Assembly (NCBI GenBank): GCA_014526335.1
Contig: JACTAT010000044.1
Span: 1,928,182-1,992,181 of the forward strand
DNA: 64,000 nucleotides
Source: Chrysaora quinquecirrha
Taxonomy: Eukaryota > Cnidaria > Scyphozoa > Semaeostomeae > Pelagiidae
Reading direction: 5' to 3'
Each line of letters opens with the position of its first letter. The stretch's first letter is position 1. Position numbers and translations under genes: made by a program. This document shows, one piece after another, positions 37,721 to 48,125 of the stretch. The notes under the pieces were generated by a model that did no database searches, was not told the origin of the DNA, and saw nothing but the letters and a program-made list of their open reading frames with translations.

Positions 37721-39051
37721 CTAAACAAGCTCTGCAAAACAGCGCTTGCATCTCGGCAGGCGCTTCTGCTCACTTTCTGGTATCTGGTGCGTGAATGCGA
37801 ATGTTTTCCACCTTGCATCCATCATCTCATTTTCTATGGCATCGGTGGTATTAAACTTGCCGATGAATGTTATCGGTGCCTTACTTGTAGCGAAGATGGG
37901 CGTGTCCTTGTCGAAGAGGATATCTTGTGCGTATGTTGACTTCGGTGCAGCAAAGTGTGGGCTTTGCCCCTCAAGCAGCAACAACATGTCTTTCCAAGCC
38001 AAAATTTCGTTAGAGTACCGGAAATCATTGAGAAAATAATTTCAGCATTTTCAGCTCCAATCCAAGCATAGCTTGTCGTGGCGGGATTTGTAAATGTTTT
38101 GAATATCTCATTAAGAGGGTCAAGGATGAACGTTTTCCCGCAATTTGCTGGCCCCGTTATCATTATGTTTCTATACCTTCCTCTTCCCCTCACCAGCAAC
38201 TCTCTTATAAAGCCAGCAAACATGTAGGCATTTATATCGTTATTTTTTGAGCATCTCTTTCGCACATGTAATCCACTGTCCGCGACAATCAACAGCGCAT
38301 TCACTTTTAATTTCTGCACAAACGCGATCCATTCTTGGCATGTTTCTTCTTTCTATTGTGGCCTTTGACTCTTCAACTTTCCAAGCAGAGCGAATTACTT
38401 CATTTAGAGCCTTTTCTGATTTGCCAAGCACAAAATTTGCAAGGTCAAGCTTGCCTTCATCTTTCTGTTCCTTTGCTAGGGCATAAAGCCCTGGCTCCTC
38501 GCGTATTTGATTTTTGACAAGAATCTCTGCAACATCCAAATTGGAGAGCCTGCGTCTTTTCTGGGGTTTTGATCCTCGTGGCTGCGGTTCATTTGCATCT
38601 TTCCGTCTTCCCTTGCTCTTTGTGGCTTTACTGGCCTTTGAGGTTTTCGGAGAAGAAACAGATGCCAAGTTTGGATGTCCCTCACTTTCTACGGCATTGC
38701 TATCCTCTTTGGTTACGTACCGATAGGCACTGTAATAGTCGTGGTGATTGTCATCCGAGAAATGCACTGATATGCCATGTTTTTCTTGAAGAAACCGCGT
38801 TACAGGCAACCAGCTTTCATTCCCACTTAGCTTGATGGCGAGATGATAGTGAAATCCTTCTTTTTGATGATTTTCTCGAGCACATACCCATTGCGTCACT
38901 TTTTCTTTGGACGTACCTTGATTGAAGCCCTCTGCAACAGCATTTGCAAAGACTGCCTGGAAGGAAACTGCTCCTCCTCTGCTCTGCTGTAAGTTACCAA
39001 ATATGTTTTGCGAACCGCACATTTATCAATTTCTCTAAACTCTTGGGCCAT
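37721..39051 (-). pseudogene. Unit 0: Rep (HUH + SF3 helicase), broken
   Basis: Alignable end to end with the intact Rep of unit 1. The reading frame is broken by single-base length changes near 38950 (just after the N-terminal motif), near 38245 (before the helicase domain) and near 38035 (next to Walker B). A stop at 37721 removes the last few residues. HUH motif, YVTK motif, basic linker and Walker A are still recognisable in the separate frames. It belongs to the same subtype as unit 2 (GNESW, EEPG, short C-terminus). Confidence 0.9.
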
Positions 39052-39720
39052 AAGGCGTTGAAATCGAAACGTTCACCTATCGCGTTGTGAATGATATACG
39101 AAAATATGGACATAGAGACAGTCTCTATTGGTTTTCAAGCACAGGATATCTTAGACTTTTAAGATTGTCACCTTTGCGGGATGTTTTATATCTGTGTAGG
39201 GTTATATGACATTTTCATGATTATAAATAAATTAACCTCCACAGTAATGATATTTTAGAGAATTGTGACGTCAAATAAATGACAATTAAGGTAGGATGTC
39301 AGCCCTTTCGAGAAGTTGAGATTGAACAACTCCTCGTGCAACCAACTCTGCGTCTGCTATGTTTTGTCTTGTTTATTTAAATTTTTCTATTATTCTGTAT
39401 TCAGGGATGTAAGCAAAGTCTAACAATGTTTTTTGTTATTCATTGTAACCAAGCTCATGATTTAACACCTTTTTTAAATTTACACTCATCTGATTGGTTA
39501 ATTTGTAATGTTGTCATAGGGATCGGATTTATGTTGTTCTCATAATGTAAGTTCGTTGGCTGTGTTGGAAATTGACAAAAAATGCTTGGAACTGTCAAGG
39601 CAAAGACGTGTATTAAGATATATGAAATTTTCTCTTGTTCTGCTGTTCTGTGTCAGCGATTGGGGCGATAAACGGTTTATCTATCATATTCACAATAATC
39701 AGGTTCAGATCGAAAACAAA
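39052..39720. promoter_or_regulatory. Shared upstream region between Rep (-) and transposase (+), units 0/1
   Basis: A divergent intergenic region of about 670 bases, conserved in every unit. It contains the unit junction (39112-39128), a perfect CRE palindrome TGACGTCA at 39266-39273, and a pyrimidine-rich CTGTATTCAG|G that could be a splice acceptor (about 39405). A possible donor is AAG|GTAGGA near 39288. A 5'-leader intron is therefore possible but unproven. Expression from both sides is inferred from gene orientation only. Confidence 0.5.
39112..39128. repeat. Unit 0/1 junction palindrome ATAGAGAC-A-GTCTCTAT
   Basis: Perfect 8-bp inverted repeat with a single A between. It is the best candidate for abutting element ends: unit homology begins exactly at GTCTCT at 31471 and 62019, where the left neighbours are foreign. 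Confidence 0.6.
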
Positions 39721-40785
39721 ATGGCCAGGAAGAGGGTGATAACTCCAGAACTACGTGCTTATGTAATTTTGAATCGAGATAAAAGTGCTACTGGGTTATC
39801 GAGAGAAACAGGAATTTCTAGAGCACACGTATACCGTATATGGAAGGAGCAAATGAATACCAAGGAAAAAAAAGCAGGAACTGTCAATCGTGGAGGGCGG
39901 CCAGCCAAATTAACACAAAGAGAGAAGAGAAAGATTTTGCGACTTGTGATGGTTATGAGAGCCGAGCGGCCTAACTGGACAATACGGCGACTGATGGAAA
40001 GAGCGAGTATTACCCACGTATCAAGAAGGACGATCACAAGGCTTCTTAATGCAAATGGCTTTAACTACCTGCAGGCAAGGAAAAAGGGGCTTCTCAGTGA
40101 CAAGGACCGCAAGAAACGAGTAGCATTTGCTAAGCATATTACAAGAAATTACCCTGAAGATGTCTGGAAGAAGACCATAGCATTCTATTTGGATGCAGTT
40201 GGTTTTGTTTATAAGAGAAATCCGTGTGATCAATCATTGGCCCCAGCCGGTAGAGTCTGGCGCAAAAAGAGTGAGGGACTCGCAAAAGGTTGTACGGCCA
40301 AGGGTGCGGTCTGTGGGACAGGTGGAAACTATTGTAAGTTTATTGTAGCAATAAGTTATCATAAAGGAGTCATTTGCTGTCAAAAGTACGACAAGATGAA
40401 TGGAAAGTACTTTGCCGCTTTCCTAGAGGAAAAGTTTGAGAGCATAGTGCAAGCTGCAGGAAAGAATTCTAGAGTTTGGGTGCAAGCGCAAAATAGCGCA
40501 GCTGCAAAGGCAGCGATGACCAGGGTGGACTCCGACCTGTTATCTATCCCACCGAGAAGCCCTGACATAAACCCGATAGAGAATTTGTTTTCGATTGCCA
40601 AGAAACGACTTGCCAGTGATGCTATTGAAAGAGGGATTGTGAAAGAAACTAAGGAAGAGTTCGAACAAAGAATCATGCGCATACTCAGTGAAGTATCTAT
40701 AGAGACTATAAACCGTATAATTGACTCAATGAACAAGAGAATGTTAACTATAACAAAATGTAAAGGAGATCGTATAAAATATTAG
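39721..40785 (+). CDS. Unit 1: IS630/Tc1-mariner-like transposase, 354 aa
   Basis: DNA-binding part: a first helix-turn-helix (about residues 7-45), a GGRP AT-hook-like linker (58-61), and a second helix-turn-helix (about 65-115). Catalytic part: first Asp at D158 (FYLDAVGF) and the PPRSPDINPIENLF block with E287, followed by a C-terminal KGDRIKY tail. Between them, where relatives carry a DGDPSQNS-like segment with the second Asp (my recollection of the family), this protein reads VQAQNS at 254-259. The second acid appears lost in every copy that covers the site. The start chosen is the ATG of MARKR, which is shared by all units. The longer open frame from 39556 lacks an ATG and is disrupted in units 3 and 4. 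It diverges from Rep and faces the palindrome. It could act as a DNA-binding protein rather than an active recombinase. Confidence 0.85.
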   Translation: MARKRVITPELRAYVILNRDKSATGLSRETGISRAHVYRIWKEQMNTKEKKAGTVNRGGRPAKLTQREKRKILRLVMVMRAERPNWTIRRLMERASITHVSRRTITRLLNANGFNYLQARKKGLLSDKDRKKRVAFAKHITRNYPEDVWKKTIAFYLDAVGFVYKRNPCDQSLAPAGRVWRKKSEGLAKGCTAKGAVCGTGGNYCKFIVAISYHKGVICCQKYDKMNGKYFAAFLEEKFESIVQAAGKNSRVWVQAQNSAAAKAAMTRVDSDLLSIPPRSPDINPIENLFSIAKKRLASDAIERGIVKETKEEFEQRIMRILSEVSIETINRIIDSMNKRMLTITKCKGDRIKY

Positions 40786-41140
40786 ATTTTGACAGGTAAC
40801 AGTAATTTCAAAAACCTTCTTAAACAGGAATAACAGTTTTGGAGATGCCATAGAAACTTAAGCTTAACTACTCTTCTTTTGGATTCATAGTGCTTTTGCT
40901 AATAGAAATTACTTAAAGGAAAAGTAATTCAATCATTGACACTGCAGCAACAACTATTTTACCTTGTGTTTACCTTACACGTACACAGTGCTGATATGGA
41001 TTGATAGTAGCACGGGGATAACAGCTAACCTTAAACTTGGAAGTAGAGTTGTGCGATGGACCATTTTGCTACCATGTCTATAAACTGTACAGACATGAAT
41101 GAAAGGCTGCCTTTTATGGGCATGGAAAAGAGTCAAGGGA

Positions 41141-41182
41141 CGGGTAAGCAACGGGTAAGCAACGGGTAAGCAACGGGTAAGC
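41141..41182 (+). repeat. Unit 1: left arm of the palindrome (GGGTAAGCAAC x4), cut by LINE
   Basis: Four 11-bp GGGTAAGCAAC steps precede the LINE 3' tail. The rest of the palindrome continues at 43842. The 355 bases before it (40786-41140) are the conserved noncoding 3' region of the transposase. Confidence 0.9.
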
Positions 41183-43841
41183 TTGTTTGTTTGTTTGTTT
41201 GTTAACTTATTTTATATCGATTCTCTAATTTCTAGCTTTCTACATACAAAATATACATAGGAAACTAATCTAAATCGATAACTAATAAATAAAATATATG
41301 TAATTATGTTAATCCATACTGACAAGCGTTGCAATTACAGTTTGGGCCATCCCACTTTTTAATCATGTGTTTAAAACTGTTCAAATTTTCGGCTGATTTT
41401 ATTTGATTCGGCAGGCCATTCCATATTTGCGGACCCAAAGATCGAAGGCTATTAGAGCCAAAGGTGACCTGATTTGGTCTGTAATGCTGTAAGTCATTGG
41501 GGTTTCGCGATGAGTAGATAGATGATTTTATTTTAAAAATATCATGCATGAAAGATGGGTTTATATTTTTCAATGTCTTAAAAACCTCGATACAAAGAAC
41601 CCTTAGACGAGAAACATGCATAGTACACCGTTCTGACTTCATCAGTAATTCACTGTAAGAGGTTTGGTTGTCAGTGTATAGAAATCTCAGGGCACGTTCT
41701 TGAATCTTTTCAATTTTTTGCAAAGCTTTAGATGACGAGAAATACCAAACAAGAGGGCAATAATCAAAATTTGAATAAACGAAACTTTGGATAAGGATTT
41801 TCCTTTCATTAAAACCAATAAATTGTTTGAGTCTTTTCAAGACATTGAGTTGTGATGCAGCTTTTCTGCAAAGTTCAGAGATATGGTGTTCAAAATTTAG
41901 CTTATAATCTAGCTGTATACCCAGCAATTTGACAGTTTCTTCTGATTTGATCTCTTTGCCTTGGATATTAAAAATCTCTCCACTAGTATTTCTTTGATCC
42001 TTGCTAATGAGGAGTGCGTGAAATTTTTCTGGATGGGCTATCATTTGATTTTGGTTCAGCCAATTCAAAGCTACCCCAGCTTCTTCTTCTAGTACCTCAA
42101 TCAAATTTGATAGAGTCTTAGAAAAATAAGCTAGAGTGTTATCGTCAGCATAATTGTGTAATGTTGCTCGGTTAATGAACAAAATAGATCGTTTATATAA
42201 ATATTGAAGAGGATAGGACCCAAAACCGAGCCTTGAGGCACCCCTGACAGAATTGTTTGGAAAGAGCTATATGTATTATTGATTCTAACAGACTGTTTCC
42301 GCCGTTTTAAGTAAGAGTAAATAAGGACCAGAGCATTTTCATCAAAACCATAGGCATGTAATTTGGCTATAAGTAAATCGTGTGGAATGCAATCGAAGGC
42401 TTTTGATAGATCCATGAGGATAGCTCCTACAATATTATCATTATCAAGTTTGACCCTCCATTCTTCTATCATTCTTATCAAAACATGCTGTGTGCCATAT
42501 GCTCTTCTATAGGCAGCAATGAAAAGTGAAAGGGTTTCATCCAAGAAAGGGATAAGTTGGTTTTTCAGAATCTTTTCATATATTTAGAATGCTGACTGGA
42601 CGAAAGTTTCGCTCAACTGTACGATTTGCCTCCCCTTTATCCAACGGACATACCGCAGCTCGTTTTCCATTTTCTGGGAACCTATAGTTGCGTATGCTGC
42701 TGTTAATGGCATCTGTTAAAGGGGCTGCAAGGTCGTCTGCAGCCAAAAGCACAAGTTTTGGTGGTATTTGATCTTCTCCCGTTGATTTCCTACCGTCTAA
42801 AGACCTTAGCTGTTCCCTAACCTGACAGACCTGTACCTCATGAAAGGAAAATGAAATGAAGTTGTTTTCAGGATTTTGAATAATAGCTAAAATACTTGGG
42901 TGGCTTTTGTATTTTTGAAGTATCAGCCTAATGATTTGCCGATCATCATCAGTTTCAACCGTATCTGCAATGTTGCAAGGTTGTTCACCGCTAGACTTTT
43001 CTACTATATTGATGTAATGATCGTTAAATATTTCGGTTAGCTGTTGATCGTCGGTTACGATTTCATTATTCTTGACTAATGATATATCATTACCAGCTAA
43101 GCCTCCTTTGTTGGAGAGAAAAGGTTTGACAAGGTCCCAGAATGCTCGATTCGAAACAAGTCCATTTTCAGTTGCTTGTTTGAAATGCTGTTTAATTGCT
43201 TTTTTTCTCAGAGAGACACATTTATTTCTTTGTCGTTTGAAATTTAGTTCATTTTCTTTTGTAGGACTTTTCTTAAATCTCTTTTGTAGCCTCGTTCTGG
43301 TATAAATTCCCTTTTTTAATTCCCTAGTCATGAAAGGAGCACTATTTCCTCATAACATTTTTGTTTTTAGAGGGGCATGTTTGTCAACCAATTTTCGAAA
43401 AGTACAGACAAGATCATTATAAGCTTGATCAGGATCGTCAGGAGCACTAAAATTCGCCAGCTTTATATCTGATAAAAAATTTTCGGCATCAAACTTTTTG
43501 TAGCTGCGATACTTGATTACCTTAGGCTTAAGTCTAGGAAGATGGGACTTCATAACCGTTATGACAAGGCTGTGGTAGTCACTTAAGCCCGTTTCAAACA
43601 CAGAGGTTTTTTGGAAAGATCTCGGCCGATTTGTTAGGATGACATCAATGGAAGAACTGCTGTACTTGGTAAAGCATGTTTTAGCAGTCACCAAATTTGA
43701 TAGCCCAAAAACGTCACGAAAAGAAACTAGTTTACAGTGGCCGGTGTCCTGTCGGTTTAGGGTATCGATGTTGATATCCCCCATTACAATTACGTTATCG
43801 TATTTGTCTAAAGCAGAGTTTAAGGTAGTTGAAAGATCGCT
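41183..43841 (-). mobile_element. 5'-truncated LINE (CR1/Jockey-type) inserted in the palindrome
   Basis: On the minus strand this element has, in order, the end of an apurinic-type endonuclease domain, a reverse transcriptase, and a 3' tail of CAAA repeats (AACAAACAAACAAACAAG next to GCTTACCC). The left flank is GGTAAGC and the right flank resumes the palindrome at AAAGAATTGC. No clear target-site duplication is visible. It is 5'-truncated, as expected for target-primed reverse transcription. Confidence 0.85.
41304..43841 (-). pseudogene. LINE endonuclease-reverse transcriptase ORF2 remnant
   Basis: 43350-43841 carries the C-terminal half of the endonuclease (GDINID and a SDYHSLV catalytic-His-type motif). 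42576-43331 is the linker and fingers region. 42131-42544 holds reverse transcriptase motifs (SKAFDCIPHDLL, SGVPQGSVLGP). 41304-42182 holds the NYADD active-site motif, thumb and C-terminus. The frame is broken by an in-frame TGA near 43347 and by frameshifts near 42560 and 42165, so it is inactive. The clade is CR1/Jockey-like by motif style. An exact assignment needs a tree. Confidence 0.85.
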
Positions 43842-44036
43842 AAAGAATTGCATAGGGAACCGTGTAGAAATCAACGGGTAAGCACGGGTAAGCAACTTAT
43901 TTTATAAAAACTTAGAATAAATCTTTATAAAATAAGTTGCTTACCCGTGCTTACCCGTTCATTTCTACACAATCCCCTATGCAATTCTTTGCTTACCCGT
44001 TGCTTACCCGTTGCTTACCCGTTGCTTACCCGTTGC
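43842..44036. repeat. Unit 1: remainder of the palindrome, orientation A
   Basis: It resumes with ATTGCATAGGGAACCG (orientation A), the loop, then the right arm with GCTTACCCGTT x4. Bases 44037-44244 are noncoding and include AAATAAATAAA on the minus strand (about 44191-44202), a likely polyadenylation signal 45-55 bases after the Rep stop. Confidence 0.85.
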
Positions 44037-44244
44037 ATGTTACATTATCATTATGCGTAAAGCCCGTACACTGAGAATATTGCATGAGTTGAGGAAACTC
44101 TGACTGGAAAAGATCATCTGTAGAACGCGCAAAAAAGTTATTGTCAATGCGCTGGAATTGTTTTCATTTAATATACGATTGACATGCAAAGTTTATTTAT
44201 TTGCCAACATTATCAAAGAGGGTTTTATAAAATCTGAAAATCTA

Positions 44245-45591
44245 TCAGTCATCGCCTAGCAAAACAAGCTCTGCAAAACAGCGCTTGCATCTGGGCAGGC
44301 GCTTCTGCTCACTTTCTGGTATCTGGTGCGTGAATGCGAATGTTTTCCACCTTGCATCCATCATCTCATTTTCTATGGCATCGGTGGTATTAAACTTGCC
44401 GATGAATGTTATCGGTGCCTTACTTGTAGCGAAGATGGGCGTGTCCTTGTCGAAGAGGATATCTTGTGCGTATGTTGACTTCGGTGCAGCAAAGTGTGGG
44501 CTTTGCCCCTCAAGCAGCAACAACATGTCTTTCCAAGCCAAAATTTCGTTAGAGTACCGGAAATCATTGAGAAAAATAATTTCAGCATTTTCAGCTCCAA
44601 TCCAAGCATAGCTTGTCGTGGCGGGATTTGTAAATGTTTTGAATATCTCATTAAGAGGGTCAAGGATGAACGTTTTCCCGCAATTTGCTGGCCCCGTTAT
44701 CATTATGTTTCTATACCTTCCTCTTCCCCTCACCAGCAACTCTCTTATAAAGCCAGCAAACATGTAGGCATTTATATCGTTTTTCTTGAGCATCTCTTTC
44801 GCACATGTAATCCACTGTCCGGGACAATCAACGGCGCATTCACTTTTAATTTCTGCACAAACGCGATCCATTCTGGGCATGTTTCTTCTTTCTATTGTGG
44901 CCTTTGACTCTTCAACTTTCCAAGCAGAGCGAATTACTTCATTTAGAGCCTTTTCTGATTTGCCAAGCACAAAATTTGCAAGGTCAAGCTTGCCTTCATC
45001 TTTCTGTTCCTTTGCTAGGGCATAAAGCCCTTGCTCCTCGCGTATTTGATTTTTGACAAGAATCTCTGCAACATCCAAATTGGAGAGCCTGCGTCTTTTC
45101 TGGGGTTTTGATCCTCGTGGCTGCGGTTCATTTGCATCTTTCCGTCTTCCCTTGCTCTTTGTGGCTTTACTGGCCTTTGAGGTTTTCGGAGAAGAAACAG
45201 ATGCCAAGTTTGGATGTCCCTCACTTTCTACGGCATTGCTATCCTCTTTGGTTACGTACCGATAGGCACTGTAATAGTCGTGGTGATTGTCATCCGAGAA
45301 ATGCACTGATATGCCATGTTTTTCTTGAAGAAACCGCGTTACAGGCAACCAGCTTTTATTCCCACTTAGCTTGATGGCGAGATGATAGTGAAATCCTTCT
45401 TTTTGATGATTTTCTCGAGCACATACCCATTGCGTCACTTTTTCTTTGGACGTACCTTGATTGAAGCCCTCTGCAACAGCATTTGCAAAAGACTGCCTGG
45501 AAGGAAACCGCTCCTCCTCTGCTCTGCTGTAAGTTACCAAATATGTTTTGCGAACCGCACATTTATCAATTTCTCTAAACTCTTGGGCCAT
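44245..45591 (-). CDS. Unit 1: Rep protein, HUH endonuclease + SF3 helicase, 448 aa (intact)
   Basis: Replication initiator of the kind found in CRESS-DNA viruses, parvoviruses and related plasmids. Visible motifs: motif I TYLVTYS (residues 16-22); HUH motif GFHYHLAIKL with His68 and His70; motif III YVTK with the likely nicking Tyr112 and Lys115. A basic Lys/Arg-rich linker (about 136-169) looks like a nuclear localisation signal. The SF3 helicase has Walker A GPANCGKT (300-307), Walker B EIIFLND (337-343) and an FATSKAPI segment in the position of motif C (usually Asn where Lys is here). The C-terminus ends with a CKRCF pair. It would nick and unwind the element's origin; the GGGTAAGC palindrome just beyond its 3' end is a candidate. 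All other copies are broken. It could be a captured viral rep gene, but the tandem context and repeated pairing with a transposase argue for a mobile element. Confidence 0.88.
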   Translation of the reverse strand: MAQEFREIDKCAVRKTYLVTYSRAEEERFPSRQSFANAVAEGFNQGTSKEKVTQWVCARENHQKEGFHYHLAIKLSGNKSWLPVTRFLQEKHGISVHFSDDNHHDYYSAYRYVTKEDSNAVESEGHPNLASVSSPKTSKASKATKSKGRRKDANEPQPRGSKPQKRRRLSNLDVAEILVKNQIREEQGLYALAKEQKDEGKLDLANFVLGKSEKALNEVIRSAWKVEESKATIERRNMPRMDRVCAEIKSECAVDCPGQWITCAKEMLKKNDINAYMFAGFIRELLVRGRGRYRNIMITGPANCGKTFILDPLNEIFKTFTNPATTSYAWIGAENAEIIFLNDFRYSNEILAWKDMLLLLEGQSPHFAAPKSTYAQDILFDKDTPIFATSKAPITFIGKFNTTDAIENEMMDARWKTFAFTHQIPESEQKRLPRCKRCFAELVLLGDD

Positions 45592-46258
45592 AAGGCGTTG
45601 AAATCGAAACGTTCACCTATCGCGTTGTGAATGATATACGAAAATATGGACATAGAGACAGTCTCTATTGGTTTTCAAGCACAGGATATCTTAGACTTTT
45701 AAGATTGTCACCTTTGCGGGATGTTTTATATCTGTGTAGGGTTATATGACATTTTCATGATTATAAATAAATTAACCTCCACAGTAATGATATTTTAGAG
45801 AATTGTGACGTCAAATAAATGACAATTAAGGTAGGATGTCAGCCCTTTCGAGAAGTTGAGATTGAACAACTCCTCGTGCAACCAACTCTGCGTCTGCTAT
45901 GTTTTGTCTTGTTTATTTAAATTTTCTATTATTCTGTATTCAGGGATGTAAGCAAAGTCTAACAATGTTTTTGTTATTCATTGTAACCAAGCTCATGATT
46001 TAACACCTTTTTTAAATTTACACTCATCTGATTGGTTAATTTGTAATGTTGTCATAGGGATCGGATTTATGTTGTTCTCATAATGTAAGTTCGTTGGCTG
46101 TGTTGGAAATTGACAAAAAATGCTTGGAACTGTCAAGGCAAAGACGTGTATTAAGATATATGAAATTTTCTCTTGTTCTGCTGTTCTGTGTCAGCGATTG
46201 GGGCGATAAACGGTTTATCTATCATATTCACAATAATCAGGTTCAGATCGAAAACAAA
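45592..46258. promoter_or_regulatory. Shared upstream region, units 1/2
   Basis: Same divergent layout as at 39052-39720. Junction palindrome at 45652-45668, TGACGTCA at 45806-45813, candidate splice acceptor near 45945. No other gene-like content. Confidence 0.5.
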
Positions 46259-47323
46259 ATGGCCAGGAAGAGGGTGATAACTCCAGAACTACGTGCTTAT
46301 GTAATTTTGAATCGAGATAAAAGTGCTACTGGGTTATCGAGAGAAACAGGAATTTCTAGAGCACACGTATACCGTATATGGAAGGAGCAAATGAATACCA
46401 AGGAAAAAAAAGCAGGAACTGTCAATCGTGGAGGGCGGCCAGCCAAATTAACACAAAGAGAGAAGAGAAAGATTTTGCGACTTGTGATGGTTATGAGAGC
46501 CGAGCGGCCTAACTGGACAATACGGCGACTGATGGAAAGAGCGAGTATTACCCACGTATCAAGAAGGACGATCACAAGGCTTCTTAATGCAAATGGCTTT
46601 AACTACCTGCAGGCAAGGAAAAAGAGGCTTCTCAGTGACAAGGACCGCAAGAAACGAGTAGCATTTGCTAAGCACATTACAAGAAATTACCCTGAAGATG
46701 TCTGGAAGAAGACCATAGCATTCTATTTGGATGCAGTTTGTTTTGTTTATAAGAGAAATCCGTGTGATCAAGCATTGGCCCCAGCCGGTAGAGTCTGGCG
46801 CAAAAAGAGTGAGGGACTCGCAAAAGGTTGTACGGCCAAGGGTGCGGTCTGTGGGACAGGTGGAAACTATTGTAAGTTTATTGTAGCAATAAGTTATCAT
46901 AAAGGAGTCATTTGCTGTCAAAAGTACGACAAGATGAATGGAAAGTACTTTGCCGCTTTCCTAGAGGAAAATTTTGAGAGCATAGTGCAAGCTGCAGGAA
47001 AGAATTCTAGAGTTTGGGTGCAAGCGCAAAATAGCGCAGCTGCAAAGGCAGCGATGACCAGGGTGGACTCCGACCTGTTATCTATCCCACCAAGAAGCCC
47101 TGACATAAACCCGATAGAGAATTTGTTTTCGATTGCCAAGAAACGACTTGCCAGTGATGCTATTGAAAGAGGGATTGTGAAAGAATCTAAGGAAGAGTTC
47201 GAACAAAGAATCATGCGCATACTCAGTGAAGTATCTATAGAGACTATAAACCGTATAATTGACTCAATGAACAAGAGAATGTTAACTATAACAAAATGTA
47301 AAGGAGATCGTATAAAATATTAG
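46259..47323 (+). CDS. Unit 2: IS630/Tc1-mariner-like transposase, 354 aa
   Basis: Open from MARKR to KGDRIKY and closely similar to the unit 1 protein. Differences include Cys for Gly three residues after the first catalytic Asp (LDAVCF) and Arg in KKRLLS. It has the same two helix-turn-helix segments, GGRP linker, Asp158 and PDINPIEN block, and the same missing second Asp (VQAQNS). The reading frame is intact, but the Gly-to-Cys change close to the active site, together with the shared Asp loss, makes cutting activity doubtful. Confidence 0.85.
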   Translation: MARKRVITPELRAYVILNRDKSATGLSRETGISRAHVYRIWKEQMNTKEKKAGTVNRGGRPAKLTQREKRKILRLVMVMRAERPNWTIRRLMERASITHVSRRTITRLLNANGFNYLQARKKRLLSDKDRKKRVAFAKHITRNYPEDVWKKTIAFYLDAVCFVYKRNPCDQALAPAGRVWRKKSEGLAKGCTAKGAVCGTGGNYCKFIVAISYHKGVICCQKYDKMNGKYFAAFLEENFESIVQAAGKNSRVWVQAQNSAAAKAAMTRVDSDLLSIPPRSPDINPIENLFSIAKKRLASDAIERGIVKESKEEFEQRIMRILSEVSIETINRIIDSMNKRMLTITKCKGDRIKY

Positions 47324-47679
47324 ATTTTGACAGGTAACAGTAATTTCAAAAAACCTTCTTAAACAGGAATAACAGTTTTGGAGATGCCATAGAAACTTAA
47401 GCTTAACTACTCTTCTTTTGGATTCATAGTGCTTTTGCTAATAGAAATTACTTAAAGGAAAAGTTATTCAATCATTGACACTGCAGCAACAACTATTTTA
47501 CCTTGTGTTTACCTTACACGTACACAGTGCTGATATGGATTGATAGTAGCACGGGGATAACAGCTAACCTTAAACTTGGAAGTAGAGTTGTGCGATGGAC
47601 CATTATGCTACCATGTCTATAAACTGTACAGGCATGAATGAAAGGCTGCCTTTTATGGGCATGGAAAAGAGTCAAGGGA

Positions 47680-47905
47680 CGGGTAAGCAACGGGTAAGCA
47701 ACGGGTAAGCAAAGAGTTGCATAGGGAACCGTGTAGAAATCAACGGGTAAGCACGGGTAAGCAACTTATTTTATAAAAACTTAGAATAAATCTTTATAAA
47801 ATAAGTTGCTTACCCGTGCTTACCCGTTCATTTCTACACAATCCCCTATGCAATTCTTTGCTTACCCGTTGCTTACCCGTTGCTTACCCGTTGCTTACCC
47901 GTTGC
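47680..47905. repeat. Unit 2: convergent palindrome, orientation A
   Basis: Three GGGTAAGCAAC steps on the left arm, four GCTTACCCGTT steps on the right. The left arm reads GAGTTGCATAGGGAACCG and the right arm ends CAATCCCCTATGCAATTC. Noncoding conserved stretches 47324-47679 and 47906-48125 flank it. Confidence 0.92.
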
Positions 47906-48125
47906 ATGTTACATTATCATTATGCGTAAAGCCCGTACACTGAGAATATTGCATGAGTTGAGGAAACTCTGACTGGAAAAGATCATCTGTAGAACGCGCA
48001 AAGTTATTGTCAATGCGCTGGAATTGTTTTCATTTAATATACGATTGACATGCAAAGTTTATTTATTTGCCAACATTATCAAAGAGGGTTTTATAAAATC
48101 TGAAAATCTATCAGTCATCGCCTAG

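Larger units (their letters stand above)
39121..45660. mobile_element. Unit 1 of the tandem element, carrying a LINE
   Basis: The only unit with both genes open: transposase 39721-40785 and Rep 44245-45591. Its palindrome is split by the LINE at 41183-43841. Without the LINE it would be about 3.88 kb, like its neighbours. Confidence 0.85.

Noticed and set aside
39556..39720. N-terminal extension of the transposase (units 1, 2 and 6)
   Set aside because: It starts at a non-ATG codon, is disrupted by a deletion in units 3 and 4 and by a stop in unit 5, and has no domain. The shared ATG of MARKR is preferred.
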